Of a stretch of 64,000 nucleotides of DNA, positions 22,830 to 33,315 are shown piece by piece. The notes beneath the pieces were generated by a model, which had not been told where the DNA came from, made no database searches, and worked only from the letters and a program-made list of their open reading frames with translations. Source of the DNA: Gigaspora rosea (lineage: Eukaryota; Glomeromycota; Glomeromycetes; Diversisporales; Gigasporaceae); contig QKWP01000611.1 in the NCBI GenBank assembly GCA_003550325.1, positions 32,987-96,986 on the forward strand, read 5' to 3'. The position numbers were made by a program, and so were the translations under genes. Each line of letters starts with the position of its first letter. Within the stretch, counting starts at the first letter, position 1.

Positions 22830-23275
22830 TGTTACAAGTGACTATAGCCTTCAATATAGTACTTGCAACACAGCACACAGTGACAGGGATCTTGTAAGGG
22901 TTAGAGAAGATATGAAGCGGTGTGGAAGTGGAATATTACTTCACTAGAGTGGTTCAGTATATATTTATCAATCAACAAAAGTATATTTATTGGGTAAAGA
23001 TATATTTTATTTATTTAGATAATAATATTCAAGAGATATAGTTATTTAAGTGTTAGAGAGGGGAGAAGAGGAGTCTGAGTCTAAGCTAAAAAGCTAATGT
23101 GTAGAAGGTCAAAAAGCTAGGGTTTATATATCTTTCAAGTGAGTAATAAAATAATATAATAATACAATAATAATATAAAGATAATAATAAAACTGTAAAA
23201 ACTGTAAACTGTAAAACTGTAAAACTGTAAAACTCCGCTTTACTCAGTATCTAACAAGAAACCTATTCTATAACA
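22830..23275 (-). repeat. 3' LTR of the Ty3/gypsy element
   Basis: 446 bp, ends TGTTATAG...CTTGTAACA in minus-strand sense. It differs from the other LTR by about a dozen substitutions, all but one transitions, and by a shorter (ACTGTAAA)n run. Confidence 0.92.
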
Positions 23276-23289
23276 TTTCTGTCCCCTTT
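23276..23289 (-). other. polypurine tract
   Basis: The minus-strand reading AAAGGGGACAGAAA directly abuts the 3' LTR. This is where plus-strand synthesis is primed in LTR retrotransposons. Confidence 0.75.
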
Positions 23290-24013
23290 AAGAACGAACT
23301 CCATGAGTTCCTGAATCTAATAACTTTTCAAACTTATCAGCTGTCAACCGAGTCAAGTTGTTTAATGAAATATATTGTGTTCGATAAAGCAGGGAGGGGT
23401 CTCGGTGTTGGAAAAGTTGATATGTCCGTTTTGCTCCTTTACATAAATTATAGGCTCTTCTTTTTCCAAGAGAGACTTTGAAAAGGTTCTTCATTTCTTT
23501 AAGGACTTTGGAATTATCTTGAAATTCTTTTAAAAGTTGTCCCAAGTAATAACAAGTTTCGAGAGTTCTAATTTGTTGTTCTCTCTGGCTTCCACGAATC
23601 TCCTGGCTAAATCGATTTTTAATTTCGATAGCTTGGTCTTTCCAAGTGAAAGTTAAAAGAGGTTCTGTTCGAAAAGGAGTACTTGATTGCTCTTCATTTA
23701 AGTCTTGTATCATTGCAGCCAGTGTAACCTTTGGTCTTGAGTCTGGGTCAACATTGCTAGTTTCTGGTTCAAGTGTGAAAGTTTCTTCATCTATTTCTGG
23801 TTCAAGTTCTGTCTCTTCAGGGTAATCTTGGTTTTGTTCTACATTTTCTGTAGGAAACTGTAATGAAAGTAAAGTTTCAGCTCCATTAGTTACTGTAACA
23901 TAACTTCCTGTAATAACAAGACCATTATGTTGTGCTAGGGGGTCTTGATTCCATTGTCTAACAAGTTCTATGAGCGCAGTTAAGGTTTGGGGTTGAAGTG
24001 TAGGGGTTTCCAT
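23288..24013 (-). CDS. third ORF of the Ty3/gypsy element, unknown function
   Basis: This is an uninterrupted frame of 241 codons between integrase and the 3' LTR, the position where env-like or extra genes occur. It starts METPTLQPQTLTALIELVRQ. The N-terminal half is acidic (many E and D near residues 75-110). The C-terminal half is basic and may be helical, with FKVSLGKRRAYNLCKGAKR near residues 180-200. I see no signal peptide and no membrane segment, so it is not a standard envelope protein. It does not resemble any family I know; a nucleic-acid-binding or assembly role would be a guess. It is striking that it is open while gag-pol in the same copy is broken in many places. The stop lies within the polypurine tract region. 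Confidence 0.65.
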   Translation of the reverse strand: METPTLQPQTLTALIELVRQWNQDPLAQHNGLVITGSYVTVTNGAETLLSLQFPTENVEQNQDYPEETELEPEIDEETFTLEPETSNVDPDSRPKVTLAAMIQDLNEEQSSTPFRTEPLLTFTWKDQAIEIKNRFSQEIRGSQREQQIRTLETCYYLGQLLKEFQDNSKVLKEMKNLFKVSLGKRRAYNLCKGAKRTYQLFQHRDPSLLYRTQYISLNNLTRLTADKFEKLLDSGTHGVRS

Positions 24014-24502
24014 TTAAATTATTAAAGTTCTGTTTCTGGAAGAAAAAGGAAAAAGGAGAAATGTTTTTGGAAATTTTAATTTTAGAACAAAGGTGGCTAA
24101 TCTAATAAAAATATGGTTGTACATGTTAAACTAAAGATAAATAAAAATAAAACTATCATCGTTTCGCAACGTCTATCATGTGATTACAAATTCGGGACAT
24201 CGATCACATGACCAAAATCTTCTTGTAGATCAAAAGTAAAATGCCGTCAAGACGATTTGCGAGTTCTGGAGGTGTTTTCGTACTAAGATAAGCTTAGTAG
24301 AAAAGATGCGAAATCTTTCGATAGGTATACAGTCAAAATTTCAGCTCAAACGGATCGGTATTGATCGACTTTACTTAGTGGTAAACGTTCCACGGAATTA
24401 AAAATTCGATTTTCTATGTTTATAAATTCTAAAGAATTGTTTGTTATACACAATATTTGAGGCTGTGTTTCCATCCGTTTTAAAAATTTCTTCCTAGAAA
24501 TT

Positions 24503-25589
24503 CTAAATGACAATTATAGGTTGCCAATTCTGTTTCTCAAAGTATCTGACAAGACGATCACTATTATAATATTGCTTTAATGTCTTTCCATCTATTGTAC
24601 ACAGTTTATAGGCACCATTATTTAATTTTTCTTTAATAATAAATGGTCCTATTCTTTTCTCTTCAAACTTTGCAGAGCGAGAGGCTTCAATGTCTTTTCT
24701 TTGTACCCAAACTTTATCTCCAATTTCAAATTCTTCTGTCTGTATCTTGGAGTCAAATCTAACTTTCTGTTTCTTTTGGGATTTAATTGTATTTTCTCTG
24801 GCAGTATTATGTTGGTATGGTAATTCTTCTATTAATTCAAAGGCTCTTTGTAATATACTGTTTTCTAATGATATTTCTTCATCTGAGTCGGCTGGGTCTA
24901 TAGGGATAACAGTTTCAATGGGTAGGATAGCTTGTCTACCATATACTAAGTGGAAAGGGGTATATCCAGTGGTTGCATGTCTTTTGGTTCTGTATGCAAA
25001 CAATACAGCAGATATGTTTAGGTCCCAATCTTCAATATTTTCTGTAACTTTTGCAAGAGAATTGCAAAGTGTTCTATTTAATCTTTCAACCATTCCATTG
25101 GTTTGGGGGGTGATAAGGTGAGGAGAATATATGTTTTATTAAAAATTTTTCACAGAATATTCTAACAACTTCACTAGTAAAATTCTTTCCATTATCAGAA
25201 AGAATAATCTTGGGGACTCCATGTCTACAAACAATTTCTTCAAAAATGAATTTTGCTAGAGTTTCTGCACCTGCATCTGGTACAGCTTTAGCTTCAGGCC
25301 AGCGGGTAAGGTAGTCAGTGGCAACAATAATATACCGATTGTTGCGGTTAGTTATAGGTAGGGGTCCTACTAGATCTATGCCTATTCGTTCAAAGGCTCT
25401 TCCAACTTGAATGGGGTGGAGAGGTTCTTTTCTTTTACTTTTGCCTCGTTTTTGGCAAACTTCACATGAGCGAACATAATTTTGAACATCTTTGTACATT
25501 TGGTCCCAATAATATCGTTCAGATATTTTATAATACATAGCATCTGTTCCTAAATGTCCAGCGGTAGGATGACTATGCATCATATACAA
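24503..25589 (-). pseudogene. Ty3/gypsy integrase, frameshifted
   Basis: The N-terminal zinc-binding HHCC module is visible as HSHPTAGHLG and CEVCQKRG. The catalytic core has GIDLVGPL (first Asp) and ILSDNGKNF (second Asp; most relatives have SDRG). The third residue lies in MVERLNRTL, reachable only after a one-base frame change near 25090, where extra C stands in the CCCCCCAAACC stretch. The C-terminal part (FEIGDKVWVQR, RIGPFIIKEKL, YNSDRLVRYF) is the GPY/F region; no chromodomain follows. The enzyme would insert the cDNA copy into the genome. It ends at 24503, leaving about 490 bases before the third ORF that hold no open frame. Confidence 0.9.
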
Positions 25590-25899
25590 AATTGGTTCAA
25601 CTTCGGTCCATTTGATTACTCTAATAGGTTTGTCTGGGTCTTTTCAATTCTTTTTATATAATAATTTGTCCTTTACTTTATAATGTCTAGATTGATTAAT
25701 AATTGTCCGTTTTTCATTGTCCGTTAAGTAAGAGGGGAGTGTGTCTGTTTCTAAGTATTCTATTAAATTTTGGTATTGGTCCAAATTCATGTAACAGCGG
25801 TAGTAGAAGAGTGTGTCTGGGTCGGTAATCGAAAAAGAGCATCAACATTTGAATGGATTCTTCCGGGTTTATGTACAATAGTAAAATAATAGGATTGGA

Positions 25900-27320
25900 G
25901 TTTCATCATTCAGTGTCCTAAACGTCCTTTTGGTTGAGAAGATTTCAACCATTTGAGAGCAGAGTGGTCTGTAACTAGCGTGAAATGGCTTGTACCAAAA
26001 TATTTATGAAAATGTTCAATGGCCCATACTATGGCAGCACATTCTAATTCAGTTGCTCCATAGTTCATTTCTTCCTTTTTCAAGCTTTTACTAGCATAGG
26101 CAATAGGGTGTTCCTTTTTATCCTCAGCTATCTGGCTTAAAGTGGCTCTGAATCCTGTATAAGAGGCATCGGTGGCTAGAATAAATTCTTGTTTATAGTC
26201 AGGGTAGATAAGGATAGGGGCAGTAGTCAACTGATGTTTCAGTTCATCAAAGGCTTTTGACATTGGTCATTCCATTCATAAGTATTGTCCTTATGTAGCA
26301 ATTGGTTAAGCGGATAGGCAATAGAGGAGAAGTGTTTAATGAACCGTCGATAGTATCCAGCGAGGCCTAAGAATGAGCATAGCTGGGTAATACTTCTTGG
26401 AGGTTGGATTTTTTGAACAGCAATTATTTTGTCTGGATCTGGAGAGATTCCTTTTTCTTCTATTATATGTCCTAGGAAAGGTAGGCGTTTTATCCAAAAA
26501 TTACATTTTTCAATGTTTAACTTCAATCCCGCTTCACGTATCCTGGTGAATACTTCTTTTAAATGTTTAATATGGTCATCAAATGTTCGTGAGAAGACAT
26601 TGGTATCATCCAGGTATACTACTACATATTTGTAAGCTATGCCTTTATAAACTTGATTCATAAGGCGTTGAAAGGTAGCGGGGGCATTACACAATCCAAA
26701 GGGCATGATATTGAACTCATATATTCTATATCTAGTGATGAAAGCAGTTTTCTCTCTATCTTCTGGGTGTACTTTTACTTGCCAGTATCCACTCATGAGG
26801 TCAGGGTGGAGAAATAGGTAGCTCCAGCAAGTGAGTCAAGCATTTCATCTATTCGAGGTAGGGGGTATTGGTCCTTTTTGGTAACAGCATTGAGTTTTCT
26901 ATAATCTACACAAAATCTTTTGTTTCCATTTTTTTTTGTTACTAATACAACAGGAGAGGCCCAAGGGCTAGAGGACTCTTTTATTAACTTGTTATCCAAT
27001 ATTCATTGTACCTCTTCATTAATAAATGTTTGTTCAGTGAGAGGTACCATATAAGGGTGAGAACTGACAAGAGGTACGTCGTCAGTAAAAATTCTATGGG
27101 TTACTAGGTCAGTTTTACCTAGTTGGGTCATATCCTTTGCAAAGAGGTCAGCAAATTCAAGAAGCAGTTGTCGAAATTGGGCTCCTTGGTGAGTAGTTAA
27201 GGGTCCTACTTTTGGTTTGGTTTCCTGAGTCACAGTGTAAATTTCTTGAATAATTCTGGGTCTAGAATTGTCTGTATCTTCGAGTAGTTTTTGATCTTGC
27301 TCGGGATGATTCAAAAATTT
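25900..27320 (-). pseudogene. Ty3/gypsy reverse transcriptase and RNase H, broken
   Basis: Reverse transcriptase pieces read SSSPWASPVVLVTKKNGNKR, FCVDYRKLNAVTKKDQYPLP, MPFGLCNAPATFQRLMN and the active-site YLDDTNVFS. RNase H follows with LATDASYTGF, TELECAAIVWAIEHFHKYF and VTDHSALKWL. Between 25589 and 25910 the connection to integrase still shows IVHKPGRIHSNVDAL. Visible damage: a stop at 27000-27002, a lost base near 26796 at the first catalytic Asp (STLD region), a frame change near 26260 between the two enzymes, and a stop at 25910-25912 after the RNase H. The enzymes would copy the element RNA into DNA in virus-like particles. This copy cannot. Confidence 0.92.
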
Positions 27321-27445
27321 TGAGCATCACCATTATTAAGATTTGATACAGGAGCGGCGGGGGAAAAGGATTCATTATATAGATTTCTGAGTCGGTGATG
27401 GAAGGTTTCAAAATAACTAACTCGGTCTTGTAGTTCCTTTATAGT

Positions 27446-28862
27446 CTAGTCCTGATGTTCAAAGGTTTTGGTCTGTTCCTGCAACAGAGCAATAATTTGG
27501 GCCTGTTGCCTAATCTGTTCCTGAAGGAGAGAGACTAGGTCTGTGGGTTCTAAAATTGCCAGTGCAGTTTTGATGGGTGCAACAACAGGTGATCCTGGTG
27601 TTGAAGAGGTTGGAGGAGATAGAGCTTCTGGATTTGGGAGAGGGTGTAGTGCTTTATGACATTCCTCACAATAGGAGTCAAATTGTTCTAACTCAGTGTT
27701 CTTTTTGGTCATAATACATTCCTTACAGAGTCCAACAGTTCCTTGGAAATTTCTTTGCAAGTTTTCCATGGCTTTCCTTTGATCAAAATCTGGATGACTA
27801 GTATCAAAGGATTCTTCTAAGATCCTTTGTAGAGTTTCTTCTTCAGTTTTACTCATTTGGACTTGGGAGGCTCTCATGATAACATTGACTTTGTTATAGG
27901 TATAGTCTTGGTTAGATAGGTCAGCGGCCTGGGGCTCCAGAGCATGAGCGAGGTCTTCATCACTTTCTCCAATCTGTATCTGGGCGAGTCGATAAATTCG
28001 ACTTTGGTTAAGGTCATATGTATGTCCTGCATTTCTGGTGGATTCAGTATAATGGCGTACTCGAGTCCATAAGTTGTAGTTGTGGTTCCATTCTACATCT
28101 TTTGCAGCTTTATAAACATACAAGCATTCAAAATTACAGAATCAGGTATCTTCTTGAATAGAATCGAGTTTGATCATTTTTGATCCAATTCCTTGCTCTC
28201 TACAGCGCTTACATTCCGTTAGCGTTCCTCGGCGTTTGTAAAAAACTCTATACTTTATGGATCTTCAGGATCTAGGTCTCGGTGGAAGTCAATCAAACAT
28301 CCTTTGCAAATTGAGGTTTGTTCAAAAGGCCTGATTTCTTCTGGTCTTTTGGGTACCTTGCATTTACAACAATGGTTAACTCTAAAAGGGAAAAGTGGGA
28401 TAGCCGATTGGCATTCACTTCCTGAGGTTGGCAACCACATTGATATTGTTGGTTTTCCAAGATCTGGGTCGATTGGGGGCAGTTGGCACTAATGTGTCCA
28501 TACTGTTTGCATTGGTAACATAGGTTATCAGGACAGTCCTTATACGGATGTCCGGATTGAGAGCAGGTTTTGCAAACATTTCATTTGGGGGCTTGTTTAG
28601 GGCAATGTGCAGCTAGGTGTCCATAGCGACGACATCTGTAGAATTCATTGTTTGGACAGTCAGCATAAAGGTGGTTGTAGGAGTAACAGCATCCACATTT
28701 TTGTTTAGTGAATGAGGCGCTGGGTCTGTATCTGTGGGTAACGGTTGTCCAATTATCGGATTCAATTTCTATCACATAAGCTTCTTTTGGACGGAGGTAT
28801 TCCTGTTCAAACTTTTCTAGTTCCTTTTCGTCAGTAATGGTTGGTTGGGCAGGTAAAGGTTG
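27446..28862 (-). pseudogene. cysteine-rich zinc-knuckle region between protease and reverse transcriptase
   Basis: Ty3/gypsy pol normally passes directly from protease to reverse transcriptase. Here about 1.4 kb of coding-like sequence intervenes. It begins with four zinc-knuckle-like units in a row: CCYSYNHLYADCP, CRRYGHLAAHCP, CKTCSQSGHPYKDCP and CYQCKQYGHISANCP (28700-28460). Next come further CxxC pairs (CCKCKVP, ICKGCLIDFH near 28300), an FCNFEC pair near 28125, and a 225-codon open frame (28123-27446) with a CKEC...CEEC ribbon-like pair near 27720-27660. The region ends in a proline/serine-rich stretch and a short coiled-coil-like tail (LLQEQIRQQAQIIALLQEQ). Stops occur near 28580 and 28132. 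It may bind RNA, but no function is shown. Confidence 0.7.
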
Positions 28863-28868
28863 GTCATG

Positions 28869-29405
28869 TTAATAAGTAGTGGGCACATGGATTTTCTTTT
28901 TTCTCCATCTGAGAGTGTAAGCCTTATTTTTCCAACTGTAGGTGGCATCTACTTTCTGTGACCAGTCATTTCCTAAAAGTAATGAATAAAAAGTAGCATT
29001 CATCACTTCAACATCCATGGGAATAGTGGTTCCTTCAATTTCAATAGGCAAGTTCTTAATGATGCCTAGGGGTCGGACAGAGGGTCCAGTAGCTGAGACA
29101 ATAAGGCTAGAAAAGGGTGCTTCTATTTTCAATCCAAGTTCTTTGACAACCTGGTTAAAAATCATACTGACAACAGCACCACTGTCAATCACAGCATGAT
29201 AAGGTTTTCCATTAAGTTTGATATCACACTTAGCAGGAGTGGTGTAGGTAGGCGTCTGGATCTGAGGAGTATTGGATTCTTCAACCAAAAGATTAGAGAG
29301 AGCAATTCTAATAGTTTCATTAGCCAAGAAGGCTTCAAATTGTTCATAGGTGTAATCATTAGCAGTATCGAGAGTATAGACATCACGAGGATAGGGTATA
29401 GATGA
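28869..29405 (-). pseudogene. Ty3/gypsy aspartic protease
   Basis: The open frame 29327-28869 contains the retropepsin signature AVIDSGAVVSMI (catalytic Asp in DSGA) at about residues 45-56. SATGPSVRPLG and YSLLLGNDW follow, the latter the usual second hallmark. The enzyme cuts the gag-pol polyprotein. The frame itself is intact from MANETIRIALSNLL to the stop, but the flanking gag and pol parts are in other frames, so it is part of a broken polyprotein. Confidence 0.88.
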
Positions 29406-31624
29406 GCAGTTTCTGGACCTGGATCAGTTTGAGGAGCGATAGTTTCTACTATCTTTATACCTATCACGTGATTGACTTCGGCTCCTGGATCAGTTATATC
29501 CAGAGTGGTTATAATTTCTATCCCTGGATTGGCTTCTGTTTCTGGATCTGGATCTATCATAGGTTCAGTTATTCCTAGAGGGGTAATTATTACTTCTACC
29601 TTGGGATTGGTATCCTTGGTAGTCCTTCCTGTTGTCCTGGTACCGAGTATAGCAATTCTGGATGAAATGTCCTTTTTGTCCACAATAATAACATGTGGCA
29701 TTTCCAGCATTGGATTGGGGTCGTCCTTGCTTTGGTCAGTGTAGTAGGCAGGGGTAACAGTAGGAGGAGCAGCTTGTTTCTCAGCAAGATTTATGCTAAG
29801 CTTGGCAATCTGTTCAGTAAGGCGTTTAATGGCTTGGTTGGCATCATTGGTGTTATATGCAGAGGCCATTATTCGACCAGTTTCCCATTTTCTGGCTTCA
29901 GTAATAGCATCATCCAATTCAGCAGGTTTGGCAGCTTGGACATTCACAGGTCATAGTCCTTGAATAAAGAACTGAATCATAACGGGTTCAGGGAAAGCAC
30001 CAGTGGGATCCACTTATCCTTTGAGGCGTCTAAAGCGGCTAATATAGGTATCAACTGTATTTGCGCCTTGTTTAATTTCAAATAATTGTTTTTGCCAGGT
30101 TGCTTTTTGTTTAGTGGTACTAAACTTTCTCTAAAGAGATGGGAGAAACTATAGACATGTTCGCCATCAACTTCTCGGTCATGTTGACGATACCAAAAAT
30201 GAGTAGGAGCATGTTCAAGACTTGCAAGCCATTCTTGAGCATTATCCTTCATATAAGCACAGGCAAGTTCTAATTGTCGAGCAGGGCTCCAGTGGTTAGC
30301 CTTGGCAGCTCTTTCAAATTCTTCCAGCCATGTTACAGGGTTCTGAGTTCCGTCACTCGATAGAAGTCGATCTTAAGAAGTGATTTTTCACTACCTTGTC
30401 CAAGAGCATTGGCGAGAGTAGTCATTGCTTCAGCAGCAGCAGTTAAAGCTTCTTTAGCCATGTTTCTTTCAGGTTCTGGTTCTTCTATAGTTGCTTCTGA
30501 TTCAGGTTCTGAGTGTACTTCTTCTTCTTTTTGTCCTTCTTGATAATTTATTTCTTCTTGTACTTCTGTTAATTCATCTAAAATTCTGTCTAAATTTATT
30601 TCTTCTAAATTTTCTTCTGCTAAATTTATTTCTTGATGAATTTCTGGTTCGACAATTTTTTGGTCAGGATAAGCTCCAATTATCTGGGGCTAAACAATAT
30701 CTAGTTGAGGATTAAAGATTTGACGTTGGCGTTGTAAAGGAAAAGTGCGTAGAGGAGTATTATGAGGTGAAAAATGGGTTTCAGGATAGACTTCAGTAAC
30801 TATAGGTAGAGGTGGGGTTGTTGTAGTTCGGGGTGTATGTGGAAAATATGCAGCTGGGTTAAAATTTTGTATGAATCGAACAACTCGGTTTGGAGAGGGA
30901 GTATGTTGAATAGGGAGAGGATTGTCAAGGGAATTACTAAGAGGAGAAGTTGGAAGTACAAGTGTGTGAGGAAAAGGTATTTGGGTAGTATCTTCGTTGT
31001 AAGGTGTTAAAGTAGTGGTATGAGTAGAATGGGAAGGACCTGCTTGGTTATCTAAATTTTCTGGTTGTAAGGTACGTACAGGTCGAGAGGTAGGTGTAAG
31101 ATTAAATTCAGATCGTCAGCAGTTTGAATTATAGGTGAAAAGTGATCAAGTGTATCAATAAGGTGGCCAAATGGAGGAGTAGAAGTAGTAAGGCCTTCAA
31201 TATGGTGGTCAAAGATATTTGCGGGAAAATCTGCTGGTAGAGTAGTGGCAAGAGTATATCAAGTGAATCGTCGAAGTAATTCAGCAATAACCTCCTTAGG
31301 ATCCAAATAAGAATTATGGTATCGGCAGCTGAAAACAATATCATGGGCAGCAGCTCTACATGTATTATAGCTGTTTGGATGAGTTAAAATGAAAAAGGCG
31401 TCAATGGTAACTTGCGAATATCGGCCAGCAAAATAAGTGTCTCTGTAATCATTCCAAAAACGGCGAAAGTTTCGATGGAAGCTATAAGGTGGATAGCAAA
31501 TAGTACAAGATAAATCTGGATGACTGAGTTGGAGAACGGTGGTAGCAAGAGCAGATGGATGGTTAATGTCGTGGGCTTCAATTTGTTCAAGATGAATTTG
31601 GTAGGCTCTATTTACTCTAGTCAT
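29406..31624 (-). pseudogene. gag-like polyprotein of the Ty3/gypsy element, broken
   Basis: It starts at 31624 (MTRVNRAYQIHLEQIEA). An N-terminal region of about 120 codons is followed by a stop (31259-31261), a Pro/Thr-rich stretch to about 30720, and a stop (TAG) near 30690. An acidic stretch to about 30480 comes next, then a capsid-like part (NPVTWLEEFERAA, RQLELACAYMKDNAQEWL) near 30340-30200. Further frame changes lead to a CCHC zinc knuckle CYYCGQKGHFIQNC (near 29690), seen in yet another frame. At least four frame changes and several stops are needed to read it through. Gag forms the particle that packages the RNA. The long low-complexity part before the capsid is unusual in length for Ty3/gypsy gag. 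Confidence 0.8.
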
Positions 31625-31784
31625 AAAGAGACCTAAAAGTTTGATAACTAAAATTTTTTTTTTTTACTAAAAAGGTAAGAAAATAGGTGAGGGTTTCAAT
31701 GTAATGACTAAGAGATAAGAGGGTTTCAATCCTGGTTCAAAAAAATTAACAAACAAAATACTAAAACAAAAAAAAACAAATGCT

Positions 31785-31925
31785 ACAAAAGCAGAGGCTT
31801 CAAGTATGCCCTTCTGAACGAATCTTTTTCAATTCGACAGGAAAATATCGGTGCAATGAATGCAAGAGGCTTCAAGTATGCCCTTCTGAACGAATCTTTT
31901 TCAATTCAACAGAAAAACCCAAAAA
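31785..31925. repeat. 74-bp direct duplication in the retrotransposon leader
   Basis: AGAGGCTTCAAGTATGCCCT plus TCTGAACGAATCTTTTTCAA and more are present twice (from about 31791 and 31865), nearly identical. They lie between the 5' LTR and gag, where packaging or dimerisation signals may sit. Confidence 0.85.
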
Positions 31926-32030
31926 AAACAATTATTTAATTAGGAGAAAGAAGAGAAGAGGTAGCCAAAGAAATATCCTTGCAGAGTGAAGAAAGAGAGG
32001 TTCTAGTGTTCTGGCTGTTTTAAATGATTT

Positions 32031-32046
32031 CCGCCAGAAGGCACCA
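32031..32046 (-). other. primer-binding-site candidate
   Basis: TGGTGCCTTCTGGCGG lies three bases after the 5' LTR in minus-strand sense. It starts with TGG, as expected for pairing with the CCA end of a tRNA. I could not assign the tRNA. Confidence 0.6.
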
Positions 32047-32049
32047 AAA

Positions 32050-32538
32050 TGTTACAAGCGATTATAGCCTTCAATATAGTACTTGCAATACAGCACACAG
32101 CGACAGGGATCTTGTAAGGATCAGAGAAGATATGAAGCAGTGTAGAAGTGGAATATTACTTCACTAGAGCGGTTCAGTATATATTTATCAATCAGCAAAA
32201 GTATATTTATTGGGTAAAGATATATTTTATTTATTTAGATAATAATATTCAAGAGATATAGTTATTTAAGTGTTAGAGAGGGGAGAAGAGGAGTCTGAGT
32301 CTAAGCTAAAAAGCTAATGTGTAGAAGGTCAAAAAGCTAGGGTTTATATATCTTTCAAGCGAGTAATAAAATAATATAATAATACAATAATAATATAAAG
32401 ATAATAATAAAACTGTAAAAACTGTGTAAAACTGTAAAACTGTAAAACTGTAAAACTGTAAAACTGTAAAACTATAAAACTGTAAAACTGTAAAACTCCG
32501 CTTTACTCTGTATCTAACAAGAAACCTATTCTATAACA
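32050..32538 (-). repeat. 5' LTR of the Ty3/gypsy element
   Basis: 489 bp; longer than the other LTR because of extra AACTGTAA units near its promoter-distal end in the plus sense (32410-32500). Otherwise it is nearly identical. Confidence 0.92.
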
Positions 32539-32755
32539 CTATAAAGAGCTGCTAGAATGATTATTTAACATTAATCATAAAAAACTATTAGAATTATTTA
32601 ACACTAATCATCAAAAGTTGTTAGAATGCTAACCATAATGAGCTGTTAGAATGATTATTTAACAATAATCATAATGAGCTGTTAGAATGATTATTTAGCA
32701 CTAATCATAAAGAGCTATTAGAATGATTATTTAATAAAGAGCTGTTGCTTGATTC
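32539..32755. repeat. minisatellite, right part
   Basis: About six units of AAAGAGCTGTTAGAATGATTATTTAACACTAATCAT type. It continues the array seen at 22735-22829 on the other side of the retrotransposon. Confidence 0.8.
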
Positions 32756-32869
32756 GACTATTTTGATTCTCACGTACACTCACATGACTGTCACCTTCAT
32801 TTGATACTAATGACATTAGAGATCCGAATTTTCAGATTAGTTTACCCCAAATTTGTATATATATCTTCT

Positions 32870-33315
32870 TTTCTTTATTTGAAACCTACATCTATTTTTA
32901 TATAATTCATTAAATGTTTAGTCAATCTGATGATTAACATAAATAGCCCCTTTTTGTAAAATCTTCATAAATGTTAACATGTTAGCACGTTTGCGTGTTA
33001 AGGGTCACAGATTATAAACATTCTCGATAGCACATCAACATGTTAAGCTTAGTAGTAGAGTTAAACAGTATGTTAACGTGTCAAAAACACATCAATGTGT
33101 CATATATTAAATTCAAATGTATATAAACGAATGAATTTGACTTCAATAAAGAGAGAGACAGATGATGAGGAGTTCCCTCCAATTTTACTTAAGGAAAATA
33201 AAGGAAGTAAGCTAGTGTAGAGCTGAAGAGACCTTTATTCGAGTAAATCAGAAACTTATCTCCTAGTAACTATTAAAGTTAAATCGGTTAAACGTATACG
33301 CTCTCCTTTCTTTAA
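32870..33315 (+). repeat. LTR-like dispersed repeat, copy 1
   Basis: It shares with 54573-54895 and, inverted, 59935-60540 a series of blocks: TTAACACGT-rich start, AAATTCAAATGTATATAAAC, TTTGACTTCAATAAAG, GGAAGTAAGCTAGTGTAG, GTAAATCAGAAACTTATCTC and GTTAAATCGGTTAAACGTAT. AATAAA followed by the conserved tail suggests solo LTRs, but ends and duplications were not fixed. Confidence 0.65.

Larger units (their letters stand above)
22830..32538 (-). mobile_element. Ty3/gypsy LTR retrotransposon, complete in extent
   Basis: Two LTRs (32050-32538 is 5', 22830-23275 is 3' in minus-strand sense) with TG...CA ends bound a 9.7-kb element. The host repeat is duplicated as CTAT on both sides (ACTAT if the last LTR base is shared). 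A primer-binding-like site TGGTGCCTTCTGGCGG follows the 5' LTR after TTT. A purine tract AAAGGGGACAGAAA precedes the 3' LTR. Domains in order are gag with a zinc knuckle, aspartic protease, a cysteine-rich region, reverse transcriptase, RNase H and integrase (Ty3/gypsy order), then an extra ORF. Gag-pol carries many frameshifts and stops, so this copy cannot encode its own machinery. There is no chromodomain. The A/T-to-G/C transitions between the LTRs suggest an old, methylated insertion. Confidence 0.93.

Noticed and set aside
22840..32538. CRISPR or phage-like arrangement suggested by repeats and clustered frames
   Set aside because: The frames are clear Ty3/gypsy domains and the repeats are LTRs and minisatellite.
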